The notes under the pieces are model-generated. The model was not told where the DNA came from and did no database searches. It saw only the letters and a program-made list of their open reading frames with translations. Shown one piece after another: positions 9,901-15,424 of a DNA stretch of 64,000 bases (positions within the stretch are counted from its first letter, which is position 1; each line of letters starts with the position of its first letter). The DNA is from Asterias rubens. Taxonomy: Eukaryota; Echinodermata; Asteroidea; Forcipulatida; Asteriidae. The position numbers and the translations under genes were made by a program. Location: positions 5,892,501-5,956,500 of the forward strand of contig NC_047062.1 in assembly GCF_902459465.1 (NCBI RefSeq). The letters are read 5' to 3'.

Positions 9901-11562
9901 ACCGCAAACCAAATATATATCATTACAGATCCATAACATGGCCACATAATGCAACTGACAGTTTCAGACACTTTTTTTCAGGATATTATTTTATCACAAA
10001 GATTAATACACATTTGTTTGGTTTCCATGGTCACAGTTGGCATGCCTCGGCTGCTATGCCTGGCAAGCGGATTTTCATCCATGGAGGTTTTGATGGCGAC
10101 ATGGCAATGACTGATTCTTTCATTTTTTGTTTAGGTAAGCATTTTTGTTTTCCCATTGAACGTAATAGTACTAGTAAATCATATTTGTAAACCTTATATC
10201 ACTGCGAAAATTCTACGCTCTATTAGGAATAGAAAACTTTAAGTTATATATATAAATATAAATACCAACATGTTAATAATAGTTGTTACTGATAAACAGT
10301 GAATAGTTAACTTTTGAGGTGATTTTTGACTTGTTCAACCCTGACTGCCTCCATGCCATTCCAAAGTTTAGCTGCAGCTACTTGAAATGAGTGAGCTCAA
10401 AAAGATTCTGTCACAGAGGTGGAATTTCTGAGAAGGGACTTTGATACTTGAAGGAATGCATTTGTGAATTATGTCCTGGAGGTAACCTGGGCTGTGCCTT
10501 GTAAACAGTGAAAAGTTAGGAGGAGTAATTGAGTACGTCAAAGGCAGGAAGGGTGATTTCGGAGAAGTTTCTGCACTAACCATGATGGATCCAATTAATT
10601 TGGCTTTTCAAAGAGCAATGTTTCTTTTAAAATTACACAAAACAAAACTTGTTATTTTTCCCAAGAGATCAACTTTTTGGCAGCTCAAATATTCAAGAGA
10701 GAGTTTGTAGTCCACCTGTAGCTGGACACAGATCTTCATTCCTTTTCCCATTTTGATTGTGGCTTCTCATCAAAATGCATGACAGCTCAATTTTCAAGAG
10801 AAAGTTTGTAGTTTTATGTTTCAGCCACCTGTAGTTGGACACAGGTCTTCATTTCTCTTCTCGGTTTGATTGTGGCTTCTCTTCAAAAAGCAAGATTTGC
10901 TTTTAAAATTACAGAAAACAAAGTTGTTATTTTTCCAGGAAATAACCCTTCTTGGTAGCTCAAACTTTCAAGAGTGTTTGTAGTTTTATGTTCCAGCCAC
11001 CAGTAGCTGCACAACAGGTCTTAATTTCTCTAACCATTTTGATTGTGGCTTCTCATCAAAAAGCAAGAATTGCTTTTAAAATTACCTAAACAAAAAGTTT
11101 GTCGAGGAGATAAACCCTTTTTGGTTTCTCAAACTTTCAAGAGTGTTTGTAGTTTTTATGTTCCGTCCACCTGTAGCTGGACACAGGTCTTCATTCCTCT
11201 TTCCATTTTGATGTGGCTTCTCATCAAAAAGCAAGATTTTCTTTTAAAATTACAGAGAAAAAAAAAAAGGTTTTCGCGGAGATAAACCCTTTTCGGTAGC
11301 TCAAACTATCAAGAGTGTTTGTAATTTTTATGTTGCAGCCACCTGTAGCTGGACACAGGTCTACATTCCTCTTCCCATGACACCATGTGCTGGCCACACC
11401 CTCATCACTCTCAATCAGAAGTTCAGAGACGATGGCGGTAAGGACAAGGAGAACGAGACAATAGAAGATGACAGGAGACAAAGACTGATGATATTCGGCG
11501 GCGGGAACAACGAGGGAGTCTTCTCCAACAAGCTGAAGACATTCAAACTTGAGCTTGCCTAG
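855..11562 (+). CDS. Kelch-repeat protein, 13 coding exons, 596 aa
   Basis: Exons join as 855-958, 1851-2021, 2338-2480, 3274-3476, 4069-4261, 4709-4828, 5794-5984, 6554-6692, 8419-8476, 8805-8896, 9048-9102, 10037-10134 and 11339-11562. All introns are GT-AG and phases match throughout (1791 nt including TAG). Residues 1-140 match no family I recognise. Residues 140-271 look disordered: acidic first, then basic with the nuclear-localisation-like cluster SRKKRK near 222-227. Residues 272-596 hold six kelch repeats, recognisable by GHS/GHT, the GG pair and the trailing aromatic: VIGGQ, VFGGS, VFGGV, IFGGW, IHGGF and IFGGG. That matches a six-bladed beta-propeller used for protein binding. No BTB, BACK or F-box is visible, so this is not a standard KLHL adaptor. 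The start at 855 is the only ATG in frame before exon 1 ends; an in-frame TAA lies upstream at 762. Cellular role is unknown; a nuclear scaffold is inference. Confidence 0.88.
1233..1350 (+). mobile_element. hAT-like MITE, 3'-truncated copy
   Basis: The left terminus GGATAACTTTCCGTAT followed by GGCGCCACCACC and the internal ACAAAAAGG...ATCTCATTGAGGTAAATTAGA match the complete copies at 15586-15718 and 32969-33100. The right inverted repeat is absent here, so the target duplication cannot be checked. AT is duplicated in the left terminus (CCGTATATGG). Confidence 0.7.
1402..1582. mobile_element. Palindromic MITE with internal 40-bp tandem repeat
   Basis: The left end ACCCAGCAGTGACTGGGG continues into GCGCTAG. 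It is mirrored by the right end CTAGCGCCCCAGTCACTGGG. The inner part is also palindromic: GACATAATCGGTC on the left pairs with GACCGATAATGTC on the right. A unit beginning CTTTTTCGAAATTTTGACA is repeated at 1449 and 1489, giving a 40-bp tandem duplication of the left arm only. No target duplication is clear. Confidence 0.65.
1693..1815 (-). repeat. AGGCCTGATAC dispersed repeat copy
   Basis: Read on the minus strand this starts AGGCCTGATACTTC and runs through GCCTTGGTGCCC and GTAGAAATTTACAATTTC. The same sequence recurs at 11676-11852, 22606-22785, 24978-25065 and 28703-28856. It is probably a MITE family; this copy lacks the outer end of one arm. Confidence 0.65.
1851..2021 (+). CDS. Kelch gene exon 2 (residues 35-92)
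   Basis: Enters in phase 2 after TTCAACAG and leaves in phase 2 at CAG|GTAATT. It encodes a hydrophobic stretch, LPLPQFLLIFSVGDWPSD, and then DLEPFYLGTLSKENR. No family is recognised. Confidence 0.82.
2022..2337 (+). other. Kelch intron 2
   Basis: A 316-nt AT-rich GT-AG intron. Nothing beyond the splice sites is recognisable. Confidence 0.75.
2338..2480 (+). CDS. Kelch gene exon 3 (residues 92-140)
   Basis: Acceptor GAAATAG and donor CAAG|GTGAGA. It encodes LCWQGVWRDDLYVRGI followed by a LLLVTPSLEQKD segment. It joins exon 2 as Arg split across the junction and leaves in phase 1. Confidence 0.83.
2481..3273 (+). other. Kelch intron 3
   Basis: GT-AG intron ending AACACAG after an A run. It carries a GGGCCCAATTTCA-type MITE at 2939-3182. 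The 2500-2938 part is unremarkable; open frames there are chance frames. Confidence 0.75.
2939..3182. mobile_element. GGGCCCAATTTCA-type palindromic MITE
   Basis: The left end GGCCCAATTTCATTTTTGC is mirrored by the right end GAGCCGTGAAATTGGGCCC. The inner arms (GCTTACC, GCGCTTGCGGAAGCAGGGA, TAGCGCAGAAATTCGGCG) recur at 36195-36420. A deleted copy is at 4838-4906 and a fragment at 52903-52950. Confidence 0.75.
3274..3476 (+). CDS. Kelch gene exon 4 (residues 140-207)
   Basis: Enters in phase 1 after AACACAG and ends in phase 0 at GAG|GTATCG. It encodes an acidic, Ser/Thr-rich, low-hydrophobicity segment (FDPMDDFETSQTESQ, VMDLTLDVEPL) typical of a disordered linker, then becomes basic near its end. 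Confidence 0.83.
3477..4068 (+). other. Kelch intron 4
   Basis: GT-AG intron ending in a 16-T tract and TTTAAAG. A GT-rich simple tract lies at 3560-3590. Otherwise nothing is recognised. Confidence 0.7.
4069..4261 (+). CDS. Kelch gene exon 5 (residues 208-272), basic linker
   Basis: Phase 0 entry, phase 1 exit at CAAG|GTAAAG. It encodes a Lys/Arg/Pro/Ser-rich segment with SSRKKRKTDEDQS and GRAKRLQLKRTP, which fits a bipartite nuclear-localisation signal. This is the best evidence that the protein is nuclear. Confidence 0.83.
4262..4708 (+). other. Kelch intron 5
   Basis: AT-rich GT-AG intron with a 20-nt T run at 4563-4581, ending GTACATAG. No repeat family is recognised. Confidence 0.65.
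4709..4828 (+). CDS. Kelch gene exon 6 (residues 272-312), kelch repeat 1
   Basis: Encodes VPSARWGHSMCS, ALVIGGQGEQQ and SIWLLDT, a canonical first kelch repeat. Phase 1 at both ends. Confidence 0.88.
4838..4906. mobile_element. Deleted copy of GGGCCCAATTTCA-type MITE
   Basis: Only the two terminal arms remain. TTTCATGGCTCTGCTTACTG faces GGTGAGCAGAGCCATGACA, forming a short hairpin. It begins within a few bases of the exon 6 donor. Confidence 0.5.
5130..5222 (+). mobile_element. Degenerate tRNA-derived SINE fragment (family 2)
   Basis: The order CTCTATTAATGCAAAGGTC, then CCAATCCCACCTGA, then GTTCACAGAACTTGGAAAA and TACTGAGTA follows the 33722-33915 copy, with many substitutions. Confidence 0.5.
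5285..5666 (+). mobile_element. TTAA-type MITE, family 1
   Basis: The left end AGGCAGTGGACACTATTGGT follows TTAA. The right end AGTGTCCACTGTCT is its inverted mate, but the flanking TTAA has decayed to TTCAA. An internal palindrome CCTCAAGTTTAGAATTTGAGG is present. Other copies lie at 41697-42050 and 56121-56498. Confidence 0.85.
5794..5984 (+). CDS. Kelch gene exon 7 (residues 312-375), kelch repeat 2
   Basis: Encodes ESKTWCVPG (end of blade 1), RMGHTAVYDPMVKCVYVFGG and FNDVHVLDIESWRWSHVE. Phase 1 in, phase 0 out at GAA|GTAGGT. Confidence 0.9.
5985..6553 (+). other. Kelch intron 7
   Basis: GT-AG intron ending CACTTTGCAG. A palindromic MITE occupies 6208-6343; the rest is AT-rich without recognisable content. 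Confidence 0.7.
6208..6343. mobile_element. Short palindromic MITE (AAGCCCGGTTCATACTTCCT)
   Basis: The left arm AAGCCCGGTTCATACTTCCT is mirrored by AGGAAGTATGAACCGGGCTT. The arms continue imperfectly through GCGAATGCG and CGAAGCATTCGC. A related, diverged element lies at 35566-35663. Confidence 0.75.
6554..6692 (+). CDS. Kelch gene exon 8 (residues 376-422), kelch repeat 3
   Basis: Encodes GRAPTRAYHTSTIYRNEMFV, the FGG pair, a Pro/Asp-rich loop (YPNPDPEPDG) and DQLLIFNP. Donor is CCCAG|GTAAGA. The last 28 coding bases and this donor are duplicated immediately downstream at 6756. Confidence 0.9.
6665..6844 (+). repeat. 91-bp tandem duplication spanning a 5' splice site
   Basis: Copy 1 (6665-6755) starts AGTGACCAACTACTTATATT and contains the exon 8 donor CAG|GTAAGA. 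Copy 2 (6756-6844) starts AGTGACCAACTACTTTTCTT and contains CAG|GTAATA. Both continue through TTAGGTT...GGTTCA..GGAT.GAACA..CTGTCATT. Copy 2 is therefore a decoy or alternative donor within intron 8. Confidence 0.85.
6843..6960 (+). repeat. Dispersed repeat, second copy at 58808-58925
   Basis: Shares GATTTGTG, ATTCATAA and CAATGTTTGTATGAGAGAGA with the later copy. Both then carry TTGCCAGCTTGG and GGGAGTTTGCCGAGTTTCCT before TGATGGGAAG. No inverted termini are seen, so its class is unclear. Confidence 0.7.
7016..7806. repeat. Palindromic AGACTAGTCTTA repeat, split by an insertion
   Basis: The halves 7016-7041 and 7743-7806, when placed next to each other, match the uninterrupted copy at 47818-47945. 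Shared elements are TTAAGACTAGTCTTATCTCG, TTTTTAATATCTCCTAGGAC and CTAACTCTTTGTGAAATC. Related diverged copies are at 26058-26212 and 50283-50445. Confidence 0.75.
7042..7731. mobile_element. MULE-like long-TIR element, 690 bp, 11-bp TSD
   Basis: The ends AGCCTTGCTCAAGGCAGTCG and CTGCCTTGAGCAAGGCT are inverted repeats. Similarity continues inward for well over 100 bp: CTCCGAAAA, CACCCGTAT, CGCATGCG, GGCCGTCAGGCCGA and ACAGCCTTGTAGGGTCTGT all have mates. It is flanked by TAGTCTTATCT at 7031-7041 and 7732-7742. No transposase frame exists; the long frames at both ends are the two arms read in mirror image. Confidence 0.8.
7986..8351 (+). mobile_element. TTAA-type MITE, family 3
   Basis: TTAA at 7982-7985 and 8352-8355 flanks inverted ends AGCCATTGGACCCTTTCGGT and ACCGAAAGGGTCCAATGGCT. 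An internal palindrome TTCTCGTTAACGAGAA is present. A deleted copy in the opposite orientation is at 29300-29530. Confidence 0.88.
8419..8476 (+). CDS. Kelch gene exon 9 (residues 422-441)
   Basis: A 58-nt exon encoding ASESWYEPLVTGKKPKPRSG, the end of blade 3 and the start of blade 4. Acceptor CATCAG; donor GG|GTAAGT; phase 2 exit. Confidence 0.87.
8477..8804 (+). other. Kelch intron 9
   Basis: GT-AG intron ending TTTTCTTGCAG. Nothing is recognised beyond the splice sites. Confidence 0.7.
8805..8896 (+). CDS. Kelch gene exon 10 (residues 441-472), kelch repeat 4
   Basis: Encodes GHSATLLDDQLVIFGGWDAP and then ECFNDVHCLDL, a canonical blade. Phase 2 in, phase 1 out at CTCA|GTGAGT. Confidence 0.9.
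9048..9102 (+). CDS. Kelch gene exon 11 (residues 472-490)
   Basis: A 55-nt exon encoding TLFDYENIQVIGSPPCPR, the outer strand of blade 4 and the link to blade 5. Acceptor TTTGCCAG; donor CGTAG|GTAGGT. Confidence 0.85.
9103..10036 (+). other. Kelch intron 11
   Basis: GT-AG intron ending GGTCACAG. It contains the long palindromic element 9508-9920; the 9103-9507 part shows nothing recognised. Confidence 0.7.
9508..9920. mobile_element. Palindromic element with GGTTTGCGGTAACACCATGT arms
   Basis: The left arm runs ATATATATTTGGTTTGCGGT, AACACCATGTG, CTACTTGCCA and GAGTTTGTTCTTA. It is mirrored by the right arm ending ACCGCAAACCAAATATATAT. A second inner arm pair is GATAATCGGTTTCGGGAGAC and GTCTCCCGAAACCGATTATC. 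A shorter relative lies at 48691-48826. Confidence 0.75.
10037..10134 (+). CDS. Kelch gene exon 12 (residues 490-523), kelch repeat 5
   Basis: Encodes SWHASAAMPGKRIFIHGGFD and then GDMAMTDSFIFCL. Acceptor GTCACAG; donor TTAG|GTAAGC; phase 2 in, phase 1 out. Confidence 0.88.
10135..11338 (+). other. Kelch intron 12 with tandemly repeated 3' end
   Basis: GT-AG intron ending TATGTTGCAG. The first 460 nt are unremarkable. From about 10602 onward it consists of tandem copies of its own 3' end and the start of exon 13. Confidence 0.75.
10602..11379 (+). repeat. Five-copy tandem array of 3' splice site plus exon start
   Basis: The motif CCACCTGTAGCTGGACACAG starts, with minor changes, at 10712, 10825, 10997, 11167 and 11339; the last is the real exon 13 start. 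Spacing is 113, 172, 170 and 172 bp. Each unit also has GTGGCTTCTCATCAAAA, CTTTTAAAATTAC and CTCAAACTTTCAAGAGTGTT. Copies 2 and 3 keep a TTTCAG or TTCCAG acceptor. Copy 4 has lost it (CCGT), and copy 1 has TAG|T. Confidence 0.88.
11339..11562 (+). CDS. Kelch gene exon 13 (residues 523-596), kelch repeat 6 and stop
   Basis: Encodes ATCSWTQVYIPLP (end of blade 5), AGHTLITLNQKF, a charged loop (KDKENETIEDDRRQR), then LMIFGGGNNEGVFSNKLKTF and a short tail to TAG at 11560. The charged loop is longer than usual for a kelch blade. Confidence 0.9.
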
Positions 11563-11675
11563 TAATGATTACGTTGCCTGTTAAGAGTCCATGTCATATC
11601 TTTGTATTCTTGATAGATCAGGATTTTTTTAACCGCGTGCGGTAAGTTACATGTTTGCAAATTCATCACGAGTAG

Positions 11676-11852
11676 CAGGCCTGATACTTCCAGGAGGCAA
11701 CATAAGGTTCCATGCCCCTTGGTCATTGCCTTGGTGCCCTTGAAATGCTGCAGTAGAAATGTACAATTGTACAATTTTCCTCATAGGGTGCCTTTACCAA
11801 GGAGAAAATTCCTTGGTGCCTTTGCCCTTTCAAAAACGAAGCATGCAGGCCT
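11676..11852 (+). repeat. AGGCCTGATAC dispersed repeat, full copy
   Basis: Begins CAGGCCTGATACTTCCAGGA, passes through CCTTGGTGCCCTTGAAATGC and CCTTTACCAAGGAGAAAATT, and ends GAAGCATGCAGGCCT. Begin and end are inverted (CAGGCCTG/CAGGCCT), as expected of a MITE. Confidence 0.7.
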
Positions 11853-12467
11853 ACGAGTATCCTGTATTTTCTTTCCACAGGGCTTGGTGGAACCATGAAT
11901 TCTACCTCCATGGTGTGGTGCTAAACATATATTGGTACTGTTCCTAAACTTCCTGTTCAGATAGGTGATGTAGTTCCAATTAAGCCATGCCGTCGCCATG
12001 CAAACTGGCTCCACTGATTTCCAGAAGCCCATACAAGTTGCATTGACTTAGTTTTTCTCTGATGGTTTATGCACGCAAATTTGTATAACGCAACTTTTGA
12101 CATCGTTTCTCAAAGACTACAGGTCTTCTCAGAACTAAAAGTTTTGACAATGAAATTTGTGTTTTTTCAAATGACACACAATTGTATGCAAGCTTAGGAG
12201 CTGGAAGCAGTGAATACTTTGGTCATGCAGCAGATACCCACACATGTGACCCAACATAACAGCTGTATTTCTGCTGCAGCTTTAAGCTGTTAAATCATGT
12301 ACTTTAAGTCTGAGGTGGATTTCTTGTTTTTGAACAAAAATCTCCTTTTATAGTTAGAAAAGTGGCAGAAATTCCTAAACACTAATCAACCATATTTGGG
12401 CTGAATGGTCTTATAATCGGTATCCCCACCGAGTTATAAACTTTTATCCCTATTGTGACCTTCTCGT

Positions 12468-12473
12468 AATAAA
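12468..12473 (+). terminator. Candidate polyadenylation signal AATAAA
   Basis: AATAAA lies 906 nt downstream of the kelch stop, followed by T/G-rich sequence. A second AATAAA is at 12808-12813. Which is used cannot be told from sequence. Confidence 0.35.
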
Positions 12474-12872
12474 TGTATCGGTGCTTCCATTAAGGAAATT
12501 TTGTGTAAGTTACAATCCAGAAATTGAGGATACTAGTGTTCCAAATTGGGAAGCTCTTTGGTAATATTGGTCTTGAAAGATTCAATCAATCTGTTTTTGT
12601 TTTTGTTTTTTTAATCAAAGACGTTTTTTTTAGCGAATTTTAATTTACGAAATGATGTTGCTGAGGTTGTAGTAGATATGTAACTTTTGTTGATAAATGA
12701 TCAACCATACGTTTAACTGTTTATTTCCACATGGATTGGTTTGTATAAATCAGTTTTGTTTTTATTTGACAAGATTTGTTTGATCGTGTAAATTCTTTTA
12801 CCTCTTTAATAAAGAGGGCTCTAAGTTCAAAATTTGTTTTGTGATCCACTGATTTTCCAATAGATAGTGTCT

Positions 12873-13142
12873 TTAAAGGCAATGGACACATTTGGATTGT
12901 CAAAGACCAGCATTATTACTTGGTGTATCCCAACAAATGCATAAAACAACAAACCTGTCAAAATTTGGGCTCAATTGGTCGTTGAAGATACAAGAAAATA
13001 GTTCAAGAAAAAAACAATGTTTGTGTGCTTTCAGATGCCTAATAAAGGGCTCCAGGCCTGAAGTCTTTTATTATTTGAGTGAGAAATTACCTCTTTCTCA
13101 AAAATGATCTCACAATGTTGTATATTATCAACAGCTCCCCTT
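12873..13142 (-). mobile_element. TTAA-type MITE family 1, truncated
   Basis: Starts TTTAAAGGCAATGGACACAT, then CTTGGTGTATCCCAACAAAT and GGGCTCAATTGG. It lacks the far inverted end. The flanks (TTTTCCAATAGATAGTGTC before, ACACTTGTAATTTCCCTCCA after) match the family E repeat seen whole at 24182-24640, so this MITE sits inside an older E copy. Confidence 0.65.
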
Positions 13143-14639
13143 TGTTAAAGGTTAGGTAAGACACTTGTAATTTCCCTCCACTTTCATGAGGACTATTTGA
13201 AAAAAAAAAGTGAAGATCACAAAACTTGATTTGGCCTTGGAGCACCTCTTTTAGACTTGTACCAGATTTCAGGCAACTGCTTTGCAGCAAATGGTGCTTA
13301 AAAAGCAATCTACTAAGCAGAACCTTGTTGGGTACCAGTCACAAACAATATACATTTTTTTTGGAAAATTGTGTTTGGTATCAAATTTTAATCAAAGATG
13401 TTTGATTAAAGATGTTTCATCAAGTTTGTTTCATCAACTTTTTGCACACTTAAAAGCCAAGAAAGAATCGTGTTGCTGAGGTTGTAGTTAATAGTTAACT
13501 TTTTTGATGAATGCAAACAATTGGGAATAGTTCCATTTCTACCTGAGCAATTTTTGGCTATTTATTTCCACTCTTTCAGTGCATGGTATTTTAAATGGTA
13601 GGCCTTACCTGCAGGTACCTGTTAAACAAGTTTATTTGTGCTTAGAGGCATTCTGTTTGCATAGGCGTTTCCATGAATTTTGGCCAAGAACAATGAGTAT
13701 CTTAACTTTTCTCAGGTGACCTAAACTCGGGCTTGCAATTAATGTTTTTTAGCAATATTTTGTACTTTTTTCTTAACAGTATGAACAAATACAAAACAAA
13801 GTTTGTAAAGCAGGTCTCATAAACGTGTCAGTTATTAACAAGTGTCTGGTTTTCAGAAGTTTCCAAAAGCTACATGTACCTTGAGCATTTAAACCCGGGC
13901 CTGCAAGCTGTGTTATCCAGGAATTTCCAAATTTTGCCAAATCTCAACCCTGTTTTAAGAATCCAGAAGTCTAGAATACTTGCGTGTTAAAAACATCCAT
14001 TATCGTTTTTTAATCAGTTCAATAGAAGGGAAATAGATCAATTCAGTATGAATCTCTAAAGCTGGGCCTCCAACTTCATCTTTCGTTTTCAAGTGAAAAG
14101 AAAAACTAAATCAAGACCCTACAAAGAATGTGTTAACCGCGAGCTGATTCATTGGCCCTAATCAAAACCATGACTTGTATTGAGCTAAGGATCCAGTAGT
14201 TATTTAGAAAATGTGTACTTTCCTTACAGGGATAAGAAAGAAAACACTTGCAACGTTCAGGTAATCAATTGTGGGTGGTTGGTGGGGGATGTTCACAATT
14301 GTTTTCGTATGAAACTTCACTCAGTGATGACACATACAGGCTGGACCTCAAACGTTAAGCACTCAGTTAAATATTGTCCAATCTAATTCTCATGGTGATT
14401 CATGGTAAACTTCTTGTCAACATCATCTAATCTTACAGGCTGCGCCTTCACAGCAGCGCAACATGCATTCTAATTTCAATGCCTTTTAAGTTTTATATTA
14501 GAACAAGACACCATGTTTGGTGAACACTCGATCATCTCTGATCCTTTAGCTTCACTCAAAAACCCTAATTAAACAAATGATCCATTTGTACACAACTTGA
14601 TACATATGATGTGATTCATATACTGTGAAGATGATGCAG

Positions 14640-14988
14640 TTGCGATGATGCATCGATCAACACAACACGCGCATGCTCTTTCCAAAGTGTGTTTTCCTCC
14701 TCCATTATGATTTAGTCTGTGTCACATGCACAGAATAACCATTGCCAATGCCTTTCGGGGAAGATCAGGTACCGCACTATACGATGATGACATTGCCAAT
14801 GGCATCGTCAGTGCATGATGACAGGTACAACGTGCTGAACGTGTTTTGCGTATAACTGTATGTACCCACATGTACATTGTACATGCACATCGTCATTATG
14901 TAAACTGAATCAGAAATATAACGGTACGTCTGTATACCCTCTCAAAGTGCGCGAAATAAACCCACGTTGTGTTTACGGCGAGAACACG
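14640..14988 (+). promoter_or_regulatory. Probable menin promoter and 5' leader
   Basis: CATTGCCAATG, containing CCAAT, occurs twice (about 14741 and 14790), and CpG-containing words rise in frequency relative to upstream. The frame of exon 1 stays open upstream to an ATG at 14860, giving a 43-residue possible extension. Its lack of resemblance to the menin N-terminus argues that it is leader. The transcription start is not visible. Confidence 0.35.
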
Positions 14989-15424
14989 ATGGCGGGCATT
15001 CGCGATCCCGCAAAACAATGTTTTCCTCTGCAGGAGATCAAATCAGTGGTGTCACTTTTCCGAAGCGAACTGACCGACACTTCGGAACCCAACCTGGCCA
15101 TGTTGTCAATAGTGGCCGGCATGATCGAGAACGTTTTGACCAGCAACCGTGGTGCATCGTCCGCGGCCGGCGAGGCCGTTGGTGCTGTCAACAATACGGT
15201 GGGCATCGAACCCATTTTCCCCGTGGTCGAGTTGCCCAACGTGGAGGCGCTGTACTGTAAATTCGAGACGCAAATCAAGGGATCGGTGGACCTGAGTGAC
15301 TACAAACCTGGATATGCCACTCGGAGTTTGATCAAGAAAGTGTCTGACATTGTTTGGAGCTCACTGACGAGGTCTTACTACAAGGAGAAGGCGCATCTTC
15401 AGTCACTTTTCAGTTTGCTCACAG
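14989..15424 (+). CDS. MEN1: Menin exon 1 (residues 1-146)
   Basis: Begins [18 protein letters not shown] and ends in [12 protein letters not shown] with the last Gly codon split (ACAG|GTGAGT). Residues about 50-75 are an Ala/Gly/Ser-rich variable loop, where human menin also has a non-conserved linker. Confidence 0.95.

Larger units (their letters stand above)
11563..14639. other. Kelch 3' UTR and intergenic DNA
   Basis: Contains a dispersed repeat copy (11676-11852), candidate polyadenylation signals (12468, 12808) and a truncated TTAA MITE (12873-13142). A duplicated GTTGCTGAGGTTGTAGT segment occurs at 12657 and 13471. From 13520 to 14639 it is AT-rich without recognisable features. Confidence 0.6.

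Noticed and set aside
14860..14988. Menin start at the upstream in-frame ATG
   Set aside because: The extra 43 residues resemble no menin, while the 14989 start aligns with the human N-terminus and has a better context.
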